Shown piece by piece: positions 33,556 through 42,034 of a stretch of DNA of 44,751 bases. Location: assembly GCA_036504215.1 (NCBI GenBank), contig DASXVO010000019.1:1-44751 (forward strand), written 5' to 3'. The translations under genes were made by a program, and so were the position numbers. Source of the DNA: Vicinamibacterales bacterium (lineage in GTDB: Bacteria > Acidobacteriota > Vicinamibacteria > Vicinamibacterales > Fen-181). The first letter of the stretch is position 1; each line of letters starts with the position of its first letter. The notes under the pieces were generated by a model. That model saw only the letters and a program-made list of their open reading frames with translations. It searched no databases and had not been told where the DNA came from.

Positions 33556-34422
33556 ATGGATATCCTCATCGTGGACGATTCGGTGACGACCAGGAAGGTC
33601 ATCAAGCGCAGCCTGGTCAACAGCGGGATCCGAGACGACCAGATCGGCGAGGCGGGCGACGGCCTCGCTGCCCTCGAGGTGCTGCAGGCGCAGCAGGCCC
33701 CCATCCTGGTGCTGTGCGACGTGAACATGCCGAGGATGAGCGGGGAGATCCTGCTGGAGAAGGCCGCCGCTCTCCCGGAGAAGCACGTCTTCGTGATGGT
33801 GACGAGCGTCGCCACGGCCCGCAAGAAGCTCGAGCTCATGCGATTGGGCGCGCAGAAGATCGTCCCGAAACCGTTCGACCCGACAATGCTCGCCGACGTG
33901 ATCGGGCCGTACCTGCGGCACGAGGTCCAATCGGCGGCGGAGCAGGCCGAGGCAGAGCCGCCGCAGACGCCCCTGCCGGACGGAGCCGCGCTGACGACGC
34001 TCGGCCTGGCTGCCCTTCAGTCGGTCCTCGAACAGATGGCGTTCACCGAGGTGATCGTCGTGAGCGACGAGCCGCCGACGACGATCCTGTTCGGCGCCAG
34101 CGTCCGGCTGGATGCCGACATGAAACGGTGGATCGTGCGCCTCGCGACTGATGCGCGTGCCGCAGGCGAACTGTCGAATCGCATCACCGGCCAGGACCCG
34201 GGCGAGGACGAGGGCCTGCGCCTCGACGCGATGAGGGAACTCGTGAACATGGTGGGCGGCGACCTCGTCAACCGGACGGTTGCACGCTTCGACGGTGCCA
34301 CGCCGTCGCTGCCAACCTCGAGCGTCCTGCCGGCGGGCGCGGTCCGGCCGGGCACGATGCGCGGACTGCGCCTCGTGCCGGGTGGACACCACGTCTGGCT
34401 CGGCGTCGAACGGCTGCCCTGA
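33556..34422 (+). CDS. CheY-like receiver fused to a CheX/CheC-like domain
   Basis: Predicted 288-residue response regulator. Residues 1-120 form an intact receiver: acidic pair D7-D8, phosphorylation site D55 (LCDVNMP), VTS and the conserved Lys in IVPKPFD. After a Glu/Ala/Pro linker, residues of about 145-288 look like a CheX/CheC domain, with E228 and N231 in RELVNMVGGDLV matching the phosphatase pair. A receiver carrying its own phosphatase-like domain could limit its signal lifetime or act on other receivers. Start choice: ATG at 33556, one base after the CheX stop; the frame opens five codons earlier inside that gene. There is no DNA-binding or enzyme output domain other than the CheX-like part. 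Confidence 0.83.
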   Translation: MDILIVDDSVTTRKVIKRSLVNSGIRDDQIGEAGDGLAALEVLQAQQAPILVLCDVNMPRMSGEILLEKAAALPEKHVFVMVTSVATARKKLELMRLGAQKIVPKPFDPTMLADVIGPYLRHEVQSAAEQAEAEPPQTPLPDGAALTTLGLAALQSVLEQMAFTEVIVVSDEPPTTILFGASVRLDADMKRWIVRLATDARAAGELSNRITGQDPGEDEGLRLDAMRELVNMVGGDLVNRTVARFDGATPSLPTSSVLPAGAVRPGTMRGLRLVPGGHHVWLGVERLP

Positions 34423-34583
34423 CACGGCCGACAGCACCTCCGCGTTCTGGGCGTCGTGGGGGTCGAGGCGAGTTGGAAATCGGACTCGTCGTGTTCGCTT
34501 TTCGCGCGAACGGCCGATAGACTACTCGGGCCGCTTTGGGAAGCCGCGCCACGGGGCGCGAGCGGGGGCTCGAGGGCGCCGCG

Positions 34584-36671
34584 ATGAGACGGGTTGTCCG
34601 GCCCGAATACACCGCCGACTATCTGGCCTTGGCCTACGGGCTGGCCTATTGCGGCTGGCTCTGCGTCCGAACGCCCGGAACGCCGGCCACCCTCTTCGTT
34701 GCTGAAGTCGCCTTCTACCCCCTCGGGCTGGCCGTCGGCTGGCTGTACCTCCGAAACGCCGGCGTGCCGGGTCTGGAACGCCGAACCCGTCTTGGCTGGA
34801 CGCTCCTCGGCTTCGGCGCCTTCGTCCTCTGGATTCTCGGCGCCACGTGGTCGAGTTTCATTGGCTCGGTCGGCAGCGCGACGGATCCCGCCTGGGATGG
34901 CCCGCTGGAAATCCTCCAACAGCTCCTCCTGGTTGCTGCGTTTCTGGTCTTTCCCGGACGCACGGTGACCTCTCGTGGCAGAAGACGTCTCGCGGCGGAC
35001 TTCGGGCTGATCCTGGTCGCCGGCTTCGTGCTGGCCTATCACTACGGCACGCGCGCCGCAGCCCGGGCTTCGCCGGCGAGCCCCTCGGAAGTGGCGTACG
35101 TGCAGTCCGTGCTCGACTGGGTGGTGTTCGTCGCCTTGGCGGTGGGCGTGCTGCAGAAACGGGAGGGCGCGACGCGCGGCGCCTTCCTGTGGTTGCTGGT
35201 GGCCAACACGCTGTACCTGGCCGCCAATTACCAGTTGGCGGGAACGCCCACCTATCATTCTGGCGACAGCGTGGACGGGATCTGGTTCGCTGCCTGGGCC
35301 TGTCGGTGGACGGCCGCCCGATCTGCGTGGCACCGCTATCGAGCGGCGCCGGTCACGAGCCTTCGCGCTGCCGACACGCCGGTCAGCGACCTCCGTGGCG
35401 GCCTGTTCTCGTACGCGCTCGTCGCGGGAACGTTTGCGCTTCTCGTCGGACGGGTGACGTTCGGCGAACGCGAGCACCTCGAGATGTTCGTGCTCTCGGC
35501 CACGGTCATGGCCGGCTTGCTTCTGATCAGGCAGGTGGTGGAACTGCGCGAGAACCGGCGTGTCTTCGAAGGTCATCTCGCGCAGGAGGCCCGTTTTCGC
35601 TCCCTCGTCCAGAACGCGTCGGACGTTGTGCTGATCATCGATGAACGCGAATGCGTGTCGTACGTCAGCGCTTCGGCAGATCGCATACTTGGCCCACGCG
35701 CCATCGTCCCGGGAGTTCGCCTGGCCGACCTCCTTCCGAACGAGGATGTCGCGGACCTCGCGGCCACCTTCGCCAAGGCTCCGGGGGGCGTGGCCCGGCG
35801 GCAGACGAGGCTGCGCGCCGCCAGCGGCGAATGGCGTGCCGTCGAAATCGCGGCCACCGACTTGCGGGCCGATCCGGCCGTCGGCGGAATCGTGCTCAAC
35901 TGTCGCGACGTGACCGAGCGCAGCGAACTCGAGGACCAGCTCCGCCAGGCGCAGAAGCTCGATGCCGTCGGCCATCTCGCGGGCGGATTGGCTCACGACT
36001 TCAACAACGTGTTGACGGTCATCCGCGGGTACGCCCAGTTGGTCCGCGACGACTTCCCGCCGTCGTCTCGGGCGGGAATGGATCTTCAGAACATCGAAGA
36101 GGCCGTCGACCGTGCCGCGGCCGTGACCCAGAAACTGCTGGCCTTCAGCCGGGAGCAGGCCGTTCACCGAACCGTGCTGGATCTGAATGCGGTGCTGCGC
36201 GGACTCAGTCCGCTGCTACGGCAGTTGCTGACGGATCGAATCGAGGTGGACATCGACTTCGGGGTCGGGCTGTGGACCATCAGGGCCGACCAGAGCCAGA
36301 TGGAACAGGTCATCGTCAACCTGGTCAGCAACGCGCGTGACGCGATGCCGCAGGGTGGCCGCGTGCGAATCAGCACCGCCAATCGCATTCTCACCGCACC
36401 GATGCCGGCAACCGGTGGCTTGCCGGCGGGCGATTACATCGCTCTCGTCGTCAGTGACCAGGGCACCGGGATGTCGGACGAGGTGCGCGAGCGCATCTTC
36501 GAGCCGTTCTTCTCGACCAAGCCGAAGGATGAGGGTCTCGGACTTGGGCTCGCGATGGTCCACGGCATCGTCACCCACTCCGGAGGACGCGTGGTCGTCG
36601 AGAGCGCCGTGGGCCGCGGCACGACGTGCACGATCCTGCTTCCGCGCGGCGTGGAGGACCGCGCGTCATGA
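34584..36671 (+). CDS. Membrane PAS sensor histidine kinase
   Basis: Predicted 695-residue kinase. The first 320 or so residues hold about eight hydrophobic segments of an uncharacterised membrane sensor type. A short linker leads to a PAS domain (about 335-455, EARFRSLVQNASDVVLIIDE), then the dimerisation domain with H471 in LAGGLAHDFNN and an ATP-binding domain (N583 in NLVSNARDAMP, DQGTGMSD, FEPFFSTKPKDEGLGLGLAM). It should autophosphorylate in response to a membrane or redox signal and pass phosphate to a receiver, perhaps the CheY-CheX fusion upstream. The ATG at 34584 has GAGG upstream; an in-frame ATG at 34536 is possible. Its end overlaps the next kinase start by 4 bp. Confidence 0.93.
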   Translation: MRRVVRPEYTADYLALAYGLAYCGWLCVRTPGTPATLFVAEVAFYPLGLAVGWLYLRNAGVPGLERRTRLGWTLLGFGAFVLWILGATWSSFIGSVGSATDPAWDGPLEILQQLLLVAAFLVFPGRTVTSRGRRRLAADFGLILVAGFVLAYHYGTRAAARASPASPSEVAYVQSVLDWVVFVALAVGVLQKREGATRGAFLWLLVANTLYLAANYQLAGTPTYHSGDSVDGIWFAAWACRWTAARSAWHRYRAAPVTSLRAADTPVSDLRGGLFSYALVAGTFALLVGRVTFGEREHLEMFVLSATVMAGLLLIRQVVELRENRRVFEGHLAQEARFRSLVQNASDVVLIIDERECVSYVSASADRILGPRAIVPGVRLADLLPNEDVADLAATFAKAPGGVARRQTRLRAASGEWRAVEIAATDLRADPAVGGIVLNCRDVTERSELEDQLRQAQKLDAVGHLAGGLAHDFNNVLTVIRGYAQLVRDDFPPSSRAGMDLQNIEEAVDRAAAVTQKLLAFSREQAVHRTVLDLNAVLRGLSPLLRQLLTDRIEVDIDFGVGLWTIRADQSQMEQVIVNLVSNARDAMPQGGRVRISTANRILTAPMPATGGLPAGDYIALVVSDQGTGMSDEVRERIFEPFFSTKPKDEGLGLGLAMVHGIVTHSGGRVVVESAVGRGTTCTILLPRGVEDRAS

Positions 36672-39166
36672 TTCCGCGGGTGCGGGCGGCGCTTTGTTCC
36701 CCCTACCTGGGCGATGGCGTGGCCGCGCTGTACGCCGTGGCGTATCTCGCCTGGGCAGCCGTGCACGAGTCCGGGACGCCGCTGAACGACTTCATCGCCG
36801 ACGCCGCGTTCTACCCGTTGGGCTTGACGGTGTGCTGGCTGGCCTTGCGCAACGCCCGCGCCGCTTCGCGCACGGGCCTGGGCGTTCGTGACAGCGTGGC
36901 GTGGCGTTTGCTCGCGGCCTCTGCGCTGACGCTTTGGATCAGTGGCACGGCCTGGGCCAACCTCGTGAAGCTCACCGGGCTGACCAGCACGCCGGGCTGG
37001 ATCCACGGCCTGGAGTATCTCCAGCTGTCCCTGACCATCGCGGCCTGCCTGACGTTTCCTGCCCGCCGGCCCGTCCCGCGGGCACGCGTCCGCTTCTGGC
37101 TGGATGTCGCCTTGATGCTCGTCGCGTCGGGTGCGCTCGCCGCGCTCTACCGAAGCTCCGTGATCGCACCCGTGTCGAATGTCGAGTGGCTGAACTTGGT
37201 GATCGTGCGGGCGGCGCTCGACTGGGGTGTGTTCTTCACGCTCGCCGTGGGGGTCTTCCACAAGCGCGACCGCACAATCCGCGTGGTCGCGGCTTGCCTG
37301 CTCGCCGCGAACATCTGCGTGCTGATGGCCAACTGGCTGCTCACGACGCTGCCGAGCTATCGGGCCGGGAACCCGGTCGATGCCCTGTGGTTCTCCGCGT
37401 GGGTCTTGAAGGCCGCTGCGGCCCGATACGCGTGGCATCGGTATCGCCTGGGGCGCGGCCGCGACGAGAGCGACGATGACAGTGAGTTCCGCGGGGCAGC
37501 CCTGCCCCGGGCCATCGTGGCAACGGCGTTCGTGCTGCTCGTCTACGAGGTATTCACCGATCCGTCTGGAGCCATCCGGGTCTTCGTGTACGCGGCGGCC
37601 GCGATGGGCACGCTCCTGGTCTCGAGACAGGTGGCCGAACTGCGCGAGAGCCGACGATTGTTCGAGGACCAGCTCGCGCTGGAGGCACGGTTTCGGTCCC
37701 TCATCCAGAACTCGTCGGACATCGTCCTGGTGATCGGCGATGAGGGCCGCATCTCGTACGTCAGCCCGTCCGCCTCGCACGCCCTGGGGAACGGTGCGAT
37801 CGAAGTCGGTTCCGCGCTCCGCGATCTCGTTCCGGCCGACGACCTGGCGGGGCTGGCCCCGCTGTTGGACGGAACGCTCCGCGACTCGAATCGCCTCGCG
37901 TGCCGTATGAGGACCGCCACTGGCGGATGGCGCGACATCGAGATGCTGTCGACCGACCTGCGATCGGACCCGGCCGTCGGCGGCTTTGTGCTGAACGGCC
38001 GCGACGTCACCGACCGTAACGATGTGGAGCGCAAACTGCGTCACACGCAGAAGCTCGAGGCGATCAGCCATTTGGCGGGCGGCATCGCACACGACTTCAA
38101 CAATGCCCTGACGGCCATCCGGGGGTCCACCGAGCTCCTGCTCGAAGAGGTGCCGCCGACATCGTCAACGGCGGCGGACCTCGGGAACATCACAGAGGCG
38201 GTCGACCGGGCGGCGGCGGTGACCGGGCAGCTGCTGGCGTTCAGCCGACGACAGGCCGTTCAACGCAAGGTCCTCGATTTCAACATGGTTCTGGCAGGCC
38301 TCGGGCCACTCCTGCGTCAACTCGTGACCGATCGCATCGAGGTTCGGCTTCAATGCAGCCCGTCGCTCTGGCCGATCAAAGCCGACCCTGGGCAGCTCGA
38401 ACAGGTGATCATCAACCTGGCCACGAACGCCCGCGACGCCATGCCCCGGGGTGGCAGCCTGCGCATCACGACCACGAACCGGACCATCACCGCACCGTCC
38501 CTCGACATCAGGGGGGCAGAAGCCGGGGAGTATGTTTCAATCATCGTCAGCGACGATGGCGTGGGGATGTCGGAGACGGTCAGGCTCAGGATCTTCGAGC
38601 CGTTCTTCTCCACGAAGTCCAGGGACAAGGGCATGGGACTGGGCCTTGCGATGGTGCAGAGGATCGTCGCCCAGTCCGACGGGCACATCGCCGTCGAGAG
38701 CACCGAGGGCCAGGGCACGGCGTTCACTATCCTGTTCCCGCGAACCATGGACGCACCCGAGGTCTCTGCCGACACGCCGCCACCGCCAGGCCTCGTGCGC
38801 GCACGGCGCCGGGTGCTGCTCGTCGACGATGAGCCTGGCGTGCGGACGGTGGTGCGTCGCATGCTCGAGCGCGCCGGGTACCAGGTACTGGATGCCGCCG
38901 GAGGCCGGGAAGCGCTGGCGATTCTCGACGCCGAATCGACCGCGGTCGACCTGCTGCTGACCGATCTCGTGATGCCGGAGATGGACGGCCGGCAATTGAT
39001 CGCGCGCTTCCGGGAACGCTGTCCGACCACGCCGATCGTCTGCATGACGGGGTTCGCGGGTGAGCCGATCGGTGGCGACGGGGCCGACATCGCCACGACG
39101 GTCGTGACCAAACCGTTCTCCTCCGACACGCTGGTGCGCGTCGTCTCGGAGGCGGTGGGGCCATGA
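36668..39166 (+). CDS. Hybrid PAS histidine kinase with C-terminal receiver
   Basis: Predicted 832-residue paralogue of the kinase just upstream: the same multi-helix membrane sensor (GDGVAALYAVAYLAWAAVHESGTPL, ADAAFYPLGLTVCWL), PAS domain (about 340-460, EARFRSLIQNSSDIVLVIGDE), H475 in LAGGIAHDFNN and an ATP-binding domain (NLATNARDAMPRGG). In addition it has a C-terminal receiver (about 714-832, RRRVLLVDDEPG) with D766 in LLTDLVMPEMDG and the conserved Lys in VVTKPFS. The receiver may take phosphate from either kinase. The start ATG overlaps the previous stop (ATGA), so the tandem pair is co-translated and arose by duplication, with the receiver gained or lost by one copy. Confidence 0.93.
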   Translation: MIPRVRAALCSPYLGDGVAALYAVAYLAWAAVHESGTPLNDFIADAAFYPLGLTVCWLALRNARAASRTGLGVRDSVAWRLLAASALTLWISGTAWANLVKLTGLTSTPGWIHGLEYLQLSLTIAACLTFPARRPVPRARVRFWLDVALMLVASGALAALYRSSVIAPVSNVEWLNLVIVRAALDWGVFFTLAVGVFHKRDRTIRVVAACLLAANICVLMANWLLTTLPSYRAGNPVDALWFSAWVLKAAAARYAWHRYRLGRGRDESDDDSEFRGAALPRAIVATAFVLLVYEVFTDPSGAIRVFVYAAAAMGTLLVSRQVAELRESRRLFEDQLALEARFRSLIQNSSDIVLVIGDEGRISYVSPSASHALGNGAIEVGSALRDLVPADDLAGLAPLLDGTLRDSNRLACRMRTATGGWRDIEMLSTDLRSDPAVGGFVLNGRDVTDRNDVERKLRHTQKLEAISHLAGGIAHDFNNALTAIRGSTELLLEEVPPTSSTAADLGNITEAVDRAAAVTGQLLAFSRRQAVQRKVLDFNMVLAGLGPLLRQLVTDRIEVRLQCSPSLWPIKADPGQLEQVIINLATNARDAMPRGGSLRITTTNRTITAPSLDIRGAEAGEYVSIIVSDDGVGMSETVRLRIFEPFFSTKSRDKGMGLGLAMVQRIVAQSDGHIAVESTEGQGTAFTILFPRTMDAPEVSADTPPPPGLVRARRRVLLVDDEPGVRTVVRRMLERAGYQVLDAAGGREALAILDAESTAVDLLLTDLVMPEMDGRQLIARFRERCPTTPIVCMTGFAGEPIGGDGADIATTVVTKPFSSDTLVRVVSEAVGP

Positions 39167-39217
39167 CCGGCGACGGCCGCCGAGTGCGGATTGTGGCCGT
39201 AGTTGCGAGTCGAAGTG

Positions 39218-40720
39218 CTAGGGTTTCTCCCCGACGGCCGCGTAGTCCATGTAGGTGAACAACTGCCCGTTGAGCACGTCCACGTTGCGGTTGAACTCCT
39301 CGGCGATCTCGCGGAGTGATGGGTCAACGCCGCCAACGGCGAGCGAGAGAGGATGCAGCTTCGCTTCAACCGGGTAGGGCGAGCGGTAGCGGATGTCCAC
39401 GTTCCCGAAGCCGCGGGCCACGAGCAGGAAGCGCAGCGTGTCAGGGTGGATCGGGCGCACGTGCGTGATGTCCCGGATGTAGCTCGAGAAGAACGCCGCC
39501 CAGCACGCCGGGTTCACGGTTTCGAGCACGACGCGTCCACCAGGCCGAAGCTTGGCACGCACGAGATCGAGGAGGTGGAGCAGCCGGTCGGGCGGCAGAT
39601 GTTCGACGACCTGCGCGGCGAACACGGCCCCCACCGACTCGTCGGGCAGCGCCGCGAGGAAGTCCAGGCCGTCGGCCTGCGTGACGTCGAGGCCGAGCGC
39701 GTGACACCGCGCCACCATCTCCATGTTCAGGTCGACGCCGCGCGCCGTGATGCCGTGCTCCTTCAGCGCCTGCAGGAACTCGCCCCGCCCGCACCCCAGA
39801 TCGACGACATCTCCGGCCTCGGAGAGCAGCGGCAGGTAGTCGGCCAGGCGATCCTTGATGTCCTCGACCGAGCCCCGGTACAGGTCCTCGAAGCCGGCGT
39901 AGGTCCGCGAATCGGCGTCGCTGGCGAGCTGCTCGCGCGAGGAGGGAGATACGACGGGCGGGACGCCCGTCCCACTCTGTGGGGAGGACAGGCTCGTTCC
40001 CGGCGGGACGCCCGTCCCACTCTGTGGGACCGACGGACTCGACGCCACCGTGTAACTCTTCTCGCTTGCCGGCCGGGCGAGCCGCAACTCCTGCTCGATG
40101 CGCGCGCGCAGTTCGGCAAACCTCGTGTCGAGGCGTTGATCGCGAAACTGGGACTGCTCGCGGCGCTTCAATAGTTCGTCGCCGAACGCGTTCAATCCGG
40201 CCGCGAGGCCTTCGGTGCGACGTTCGAGTTCATGGCGCTGGACGGCGATCTCGTAGCGGTCCTTCGTATCGACGTAGAGCGTGACCTGCTGGAGATAGTG
40301 GATGAGGCGTGACTGGAGTCGAACGAGCGCCCCGAACTCGTCGGTGATCCGGTCCGCCATGGCCGCCACGGCCGCCGCCGATTCGTCGCCGCGCGTGGCG
40401 TTGCGGACGGCGTGCTGAACGACCGCGGCGTTGAAAGCCTGCTGCTGCTGGAGCATCGGCCCGATCAGCCGCCAGACGAAACCCGCGACCCGCGCCTTCC
40501 AGCCGTCGAACGGCACGGGCTGCGCCGGAACGATCGTCTGCAACTCCTGGAGCGATGACAGCTGCGAATGATCGGGCGGAGGCGGAAGAGGCGGCAGGGA
40601 AGGCGGCTTGGTGAGTGCCGCGTCCACGCCGCCAAGGGCGTCGTTGTAGAGACGATCGGCCTGCTCGCGCTCGCCCTTCAGGCGAACGAGATCGGCGTCG
40701 GAGACGCTGCGGTTGTACAC
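39218..40720 (-). CDS. SAM-dependent methyltransferase with N-terminal coiled coil
   Basis: Predicted 500-residue protein. About 75-230 is helical and Glu/Gln/Arg-rich, with coiled-coil character (LVRLQSRLIHYLQQVTLYVD, RHELERRTEGLAAGLNAFGDELLKRR). A Ser/Pro/Gly-rich linker at about 230-265 holds two copies of SGTGVPP encoded by a DNA repeat. From about 295 comes a class I methyltransferase domain with motif I VVDLGCGRGEFLQAL near 306 and VFAAQVVEHLPPDRL, LRPGGRVVLETVNP. Such fusions are often found in polysaccharide or O-antigen modification genes, where the coiled coil sets chain length or membrane association; here there is no such neighbour, so the substrate is open. The GTG start at 40720 has GGAGAG upstream. 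Confidence 0.88.
   Translation of the reverse strand: MYNRSVSDADLVRLKGEREQADRLYNDALGGVDAALTKPPSLPPLPPPPDHSQLSSLQELQTIVPAQPVPFDGWKARVAGFVWRLIGPMLQQQQAFNAAVVQHAVRNATRGDESAAAVAAMADRITDEFGALVRLQSRLIHYLQQVTLYVDTKDRYEIAVQRHELERRTEGLAAGLNAFGDELLKRREQSQFRDQRLDTRFAELRARIEQELRLARPASEKSYTVASSPSVPQSGTGVPPGTSLSSPQSGTGVPPVVSPSSREQLASDADSRTYAGFEDLYRGSVEDIKDRLADYLPLLSEAGDVVDLGCGRGEFLQALKEHGITARGVDLNMEMVARCHALGLDVTQADGLDFLAALPDESVGAVFAAQVVEHLPPDRLLHLLDLVRAKLRPGGRVVLETVNPACWAAFFSSYIRDITHVRPIHPDTLRFLLVARGFGNVDIRYRSPYPVEAKLHPLSLAVGGVDPSLREIAEEFNRNVDVLNGQLFTYMDYAAVGEKP
39957..39983. repeat. Palindromic 27-bp repeat inside the methyltransferase gene, copy 1
   Basis: A 27-bp element containing GGGACG-CC-CGTCCC, able to form a hairpin, and ending in ACTCTGTGGG. 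It is identical to the copy at 40002-40028, 45 bp away (15 codons), and keeps the reading frame. It encodes part of an SGTGVPP linker motif on the minus strand. Confidence 0.88.
40002..40028. repeat. Palindromic 27-bp repeat inside the methyltransferase gene, copy 2
   Basis: Exact second copy of the 27-bp element at 39957-39983, in the same orientation and codon phase. The 18 bases between the two differ from the element. Both lie in the flexible linker between coiled coil and methyltransferase domain, where insertion would be tolerated. Confidence 0.88.
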
Positions 40721-40838
40721 GTGTGGCTCTCTCCTGGTCGACAGCGACAGACTATCATGGCTCGGGGCGCGGGGCGCGGGGCTCCAGGCCGGCCGCGCTC
40801 GGAGCGAGGCCCGTGTCTCTGAGGCGAAGAGTGCGAGA

Positions 40839-42002
40839 ATGGCCCGGATGAAGGTGCGGTGCCTGTCGATTCACGCCGACTATCGCTGCCGCCACTCGGG
40901 TGCGTGCTGCACGTCCGGATGGGCCATCCCGGTCGAGCGCGGGTTGCTGCCCAGGCTCACGAGCGCAATCGACGCCGGTCGTCTGGTCGTGCCGTCCGCG
41001 CCGAGCGGGACTCCGTCGCCGTTCCTCGTGCCCGACCACGCACCGGCAGAGGTCGCGGCCGTGCTGCGGACAGATGCGGCGGGCACCTGCTCGTTCTACC
41101 GTCGTGGCGACGGCCTGTGCGCGATCCAGCACGCGCTCGGCCACGGTAGCCTCCCGGCATCCTGCCAGCACTTCCCTCGTGTGTGTCTCCTCGAGCCGGA
41201 TGTGGTGTGGGTCACGCTTTCCCACTACTGCCCCACGGCGGTCGATCTGCTCTTCCGGACCGACGTCGAGCTGTCAGTCGTCGAGGCTCCCTCCACGCTC
41301 AATGGAAACGAGATCGAGGTCGAAGGGCTGGACGCGCGAGAGACTTTTCCGCCGCTCGTTCGTCCCGGCCTGCTCGCGGATCGCGAGATCTATCACGCCT
41401 GGGAGCGTTTCTTCATCGAGGCGCTCGGCGAGGACGCCACGCCGGAGCGCGCCCTTGCACGGGTATCACAGGTGACCGAGCGATTGCGTCGTTGGCAGCC
41501 CGGACCGACCGCGCTTCCGGAGGCGCTCGATTCGGCGATCGCTGACGTGGGTGATCCCATCGCCGACCAACCGGCCGCATCGCCGCCCGCGCGCCCCCCA
41601 TCGCAAGCGGTCATCAACTCCTATCGGCTGGTCTGCTCCGCGATTCCCGACAAGACGATGGGCGATGGCCCGTCGTTCGATCTGGAGAAGGCCTTGACGG
41701 AGAACGTCGATCCTTCCTGGCCGGCGTTCTCACGCGCGATTGCCAATTACGTCGCGTCGAAAGCCTTCGCCAACTGGAGTGCGTATCAGGGTCACGGCCT
41801 CCGCACGGTGGTGCGCTCGGTGGAAGTTGCTCTCGATGTGTTGCGCCTGGAGGCGGCAAGGCAATGCGCATCGGCCGGCCGGCCGCTCGACGCGGACCTC
41901 CTGCGCAACGCCTTCCGCGCGGCCGACCTGCTCCTCCTCCACCTCGTCTCCCCGGAGCAACTGGCCGATCGGCTCCGCATCATCGAGAACGAGCGCACAT
42001 AG
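40839..42002 (+). CDS. YkgJ/FliB-like cysteine-cluster protein
   Basis: Predicted 387-residue cytoplasmic protein. The first 140 residues carry a cysteine cluster (YRCRHSGACCTSGWAIPV, then GTCSFYRRGDGLCAIQHALGHGSLPASCQHFPRVC, then HYCPTAVDLL), as in the YkgJ family and FliB flagellin lysine methylases, thought to bind an iron-sulfur cluster or zinc. The rest is helical and not recognised. No flagellar gene is present in the window, so a flagellin role is not supported. Start choice: ATG at 40839, with another ATG three codons later; further upstream codons are in frame but overlap the divergent methyltransferase promoter region. The ribosome site is weak. Confidence 0.8.
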   Translation: MARMKVRCLSIHADYRCRHSGACCTSGWAIPVERGLLPRLTSAIDAGRLVVPSAPSGTPSPFLVPDHAPAEVAAVLRTDAAGTCSFYRRGDGLCAIQHALGHGSLPASCQHFPRVCLLEPDVVWVTLSHYCPTAVDLLFRTDVELSVVEAPSTLNGNEIEVEGLDARETFPPLVRPGLLADREIYHAWERFFIEALGEDATPERALARVSQVTERLRRWQPGPTALPEALDSAIADVGDPIADQPAASPPARPPSQAVINSYRLVCSAIPDKTMGDGPSFDLEKALTENVDPSWPAFSRAIANYVASKAFANWSAYQGHGLRTVVRSVEVALDVLRLEAARQCASAGRPLDADLLRNAFRAADLLLLHLVSPEQLADRLRIIENERT

Positions 42003-42034
42003 CACTTGGCACTTTGCACGTCTCCATCACCGCG

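Noticed and set aside
30960-33839. 959-codon open frame on the minus strand opposite the TPR, CheX and receiver genes
   Set aside because: It spans three well-supported plus-strand genes and has no recognisable motif.
34017-36167. 716-codon minus-strand frame opposite the first kinase
   Set aside because: Arg/Gly/Glu-rich shadow crossing a gene boundary; the plus-strand kinase has all its motifs.
31040-42000. Chemotaxis or flagellar gene cluster
   Set aside because: CheX/CheY-like and FliB-like proteins are present, but there are no receptors, CheA, CheW or flagellar structural genes.
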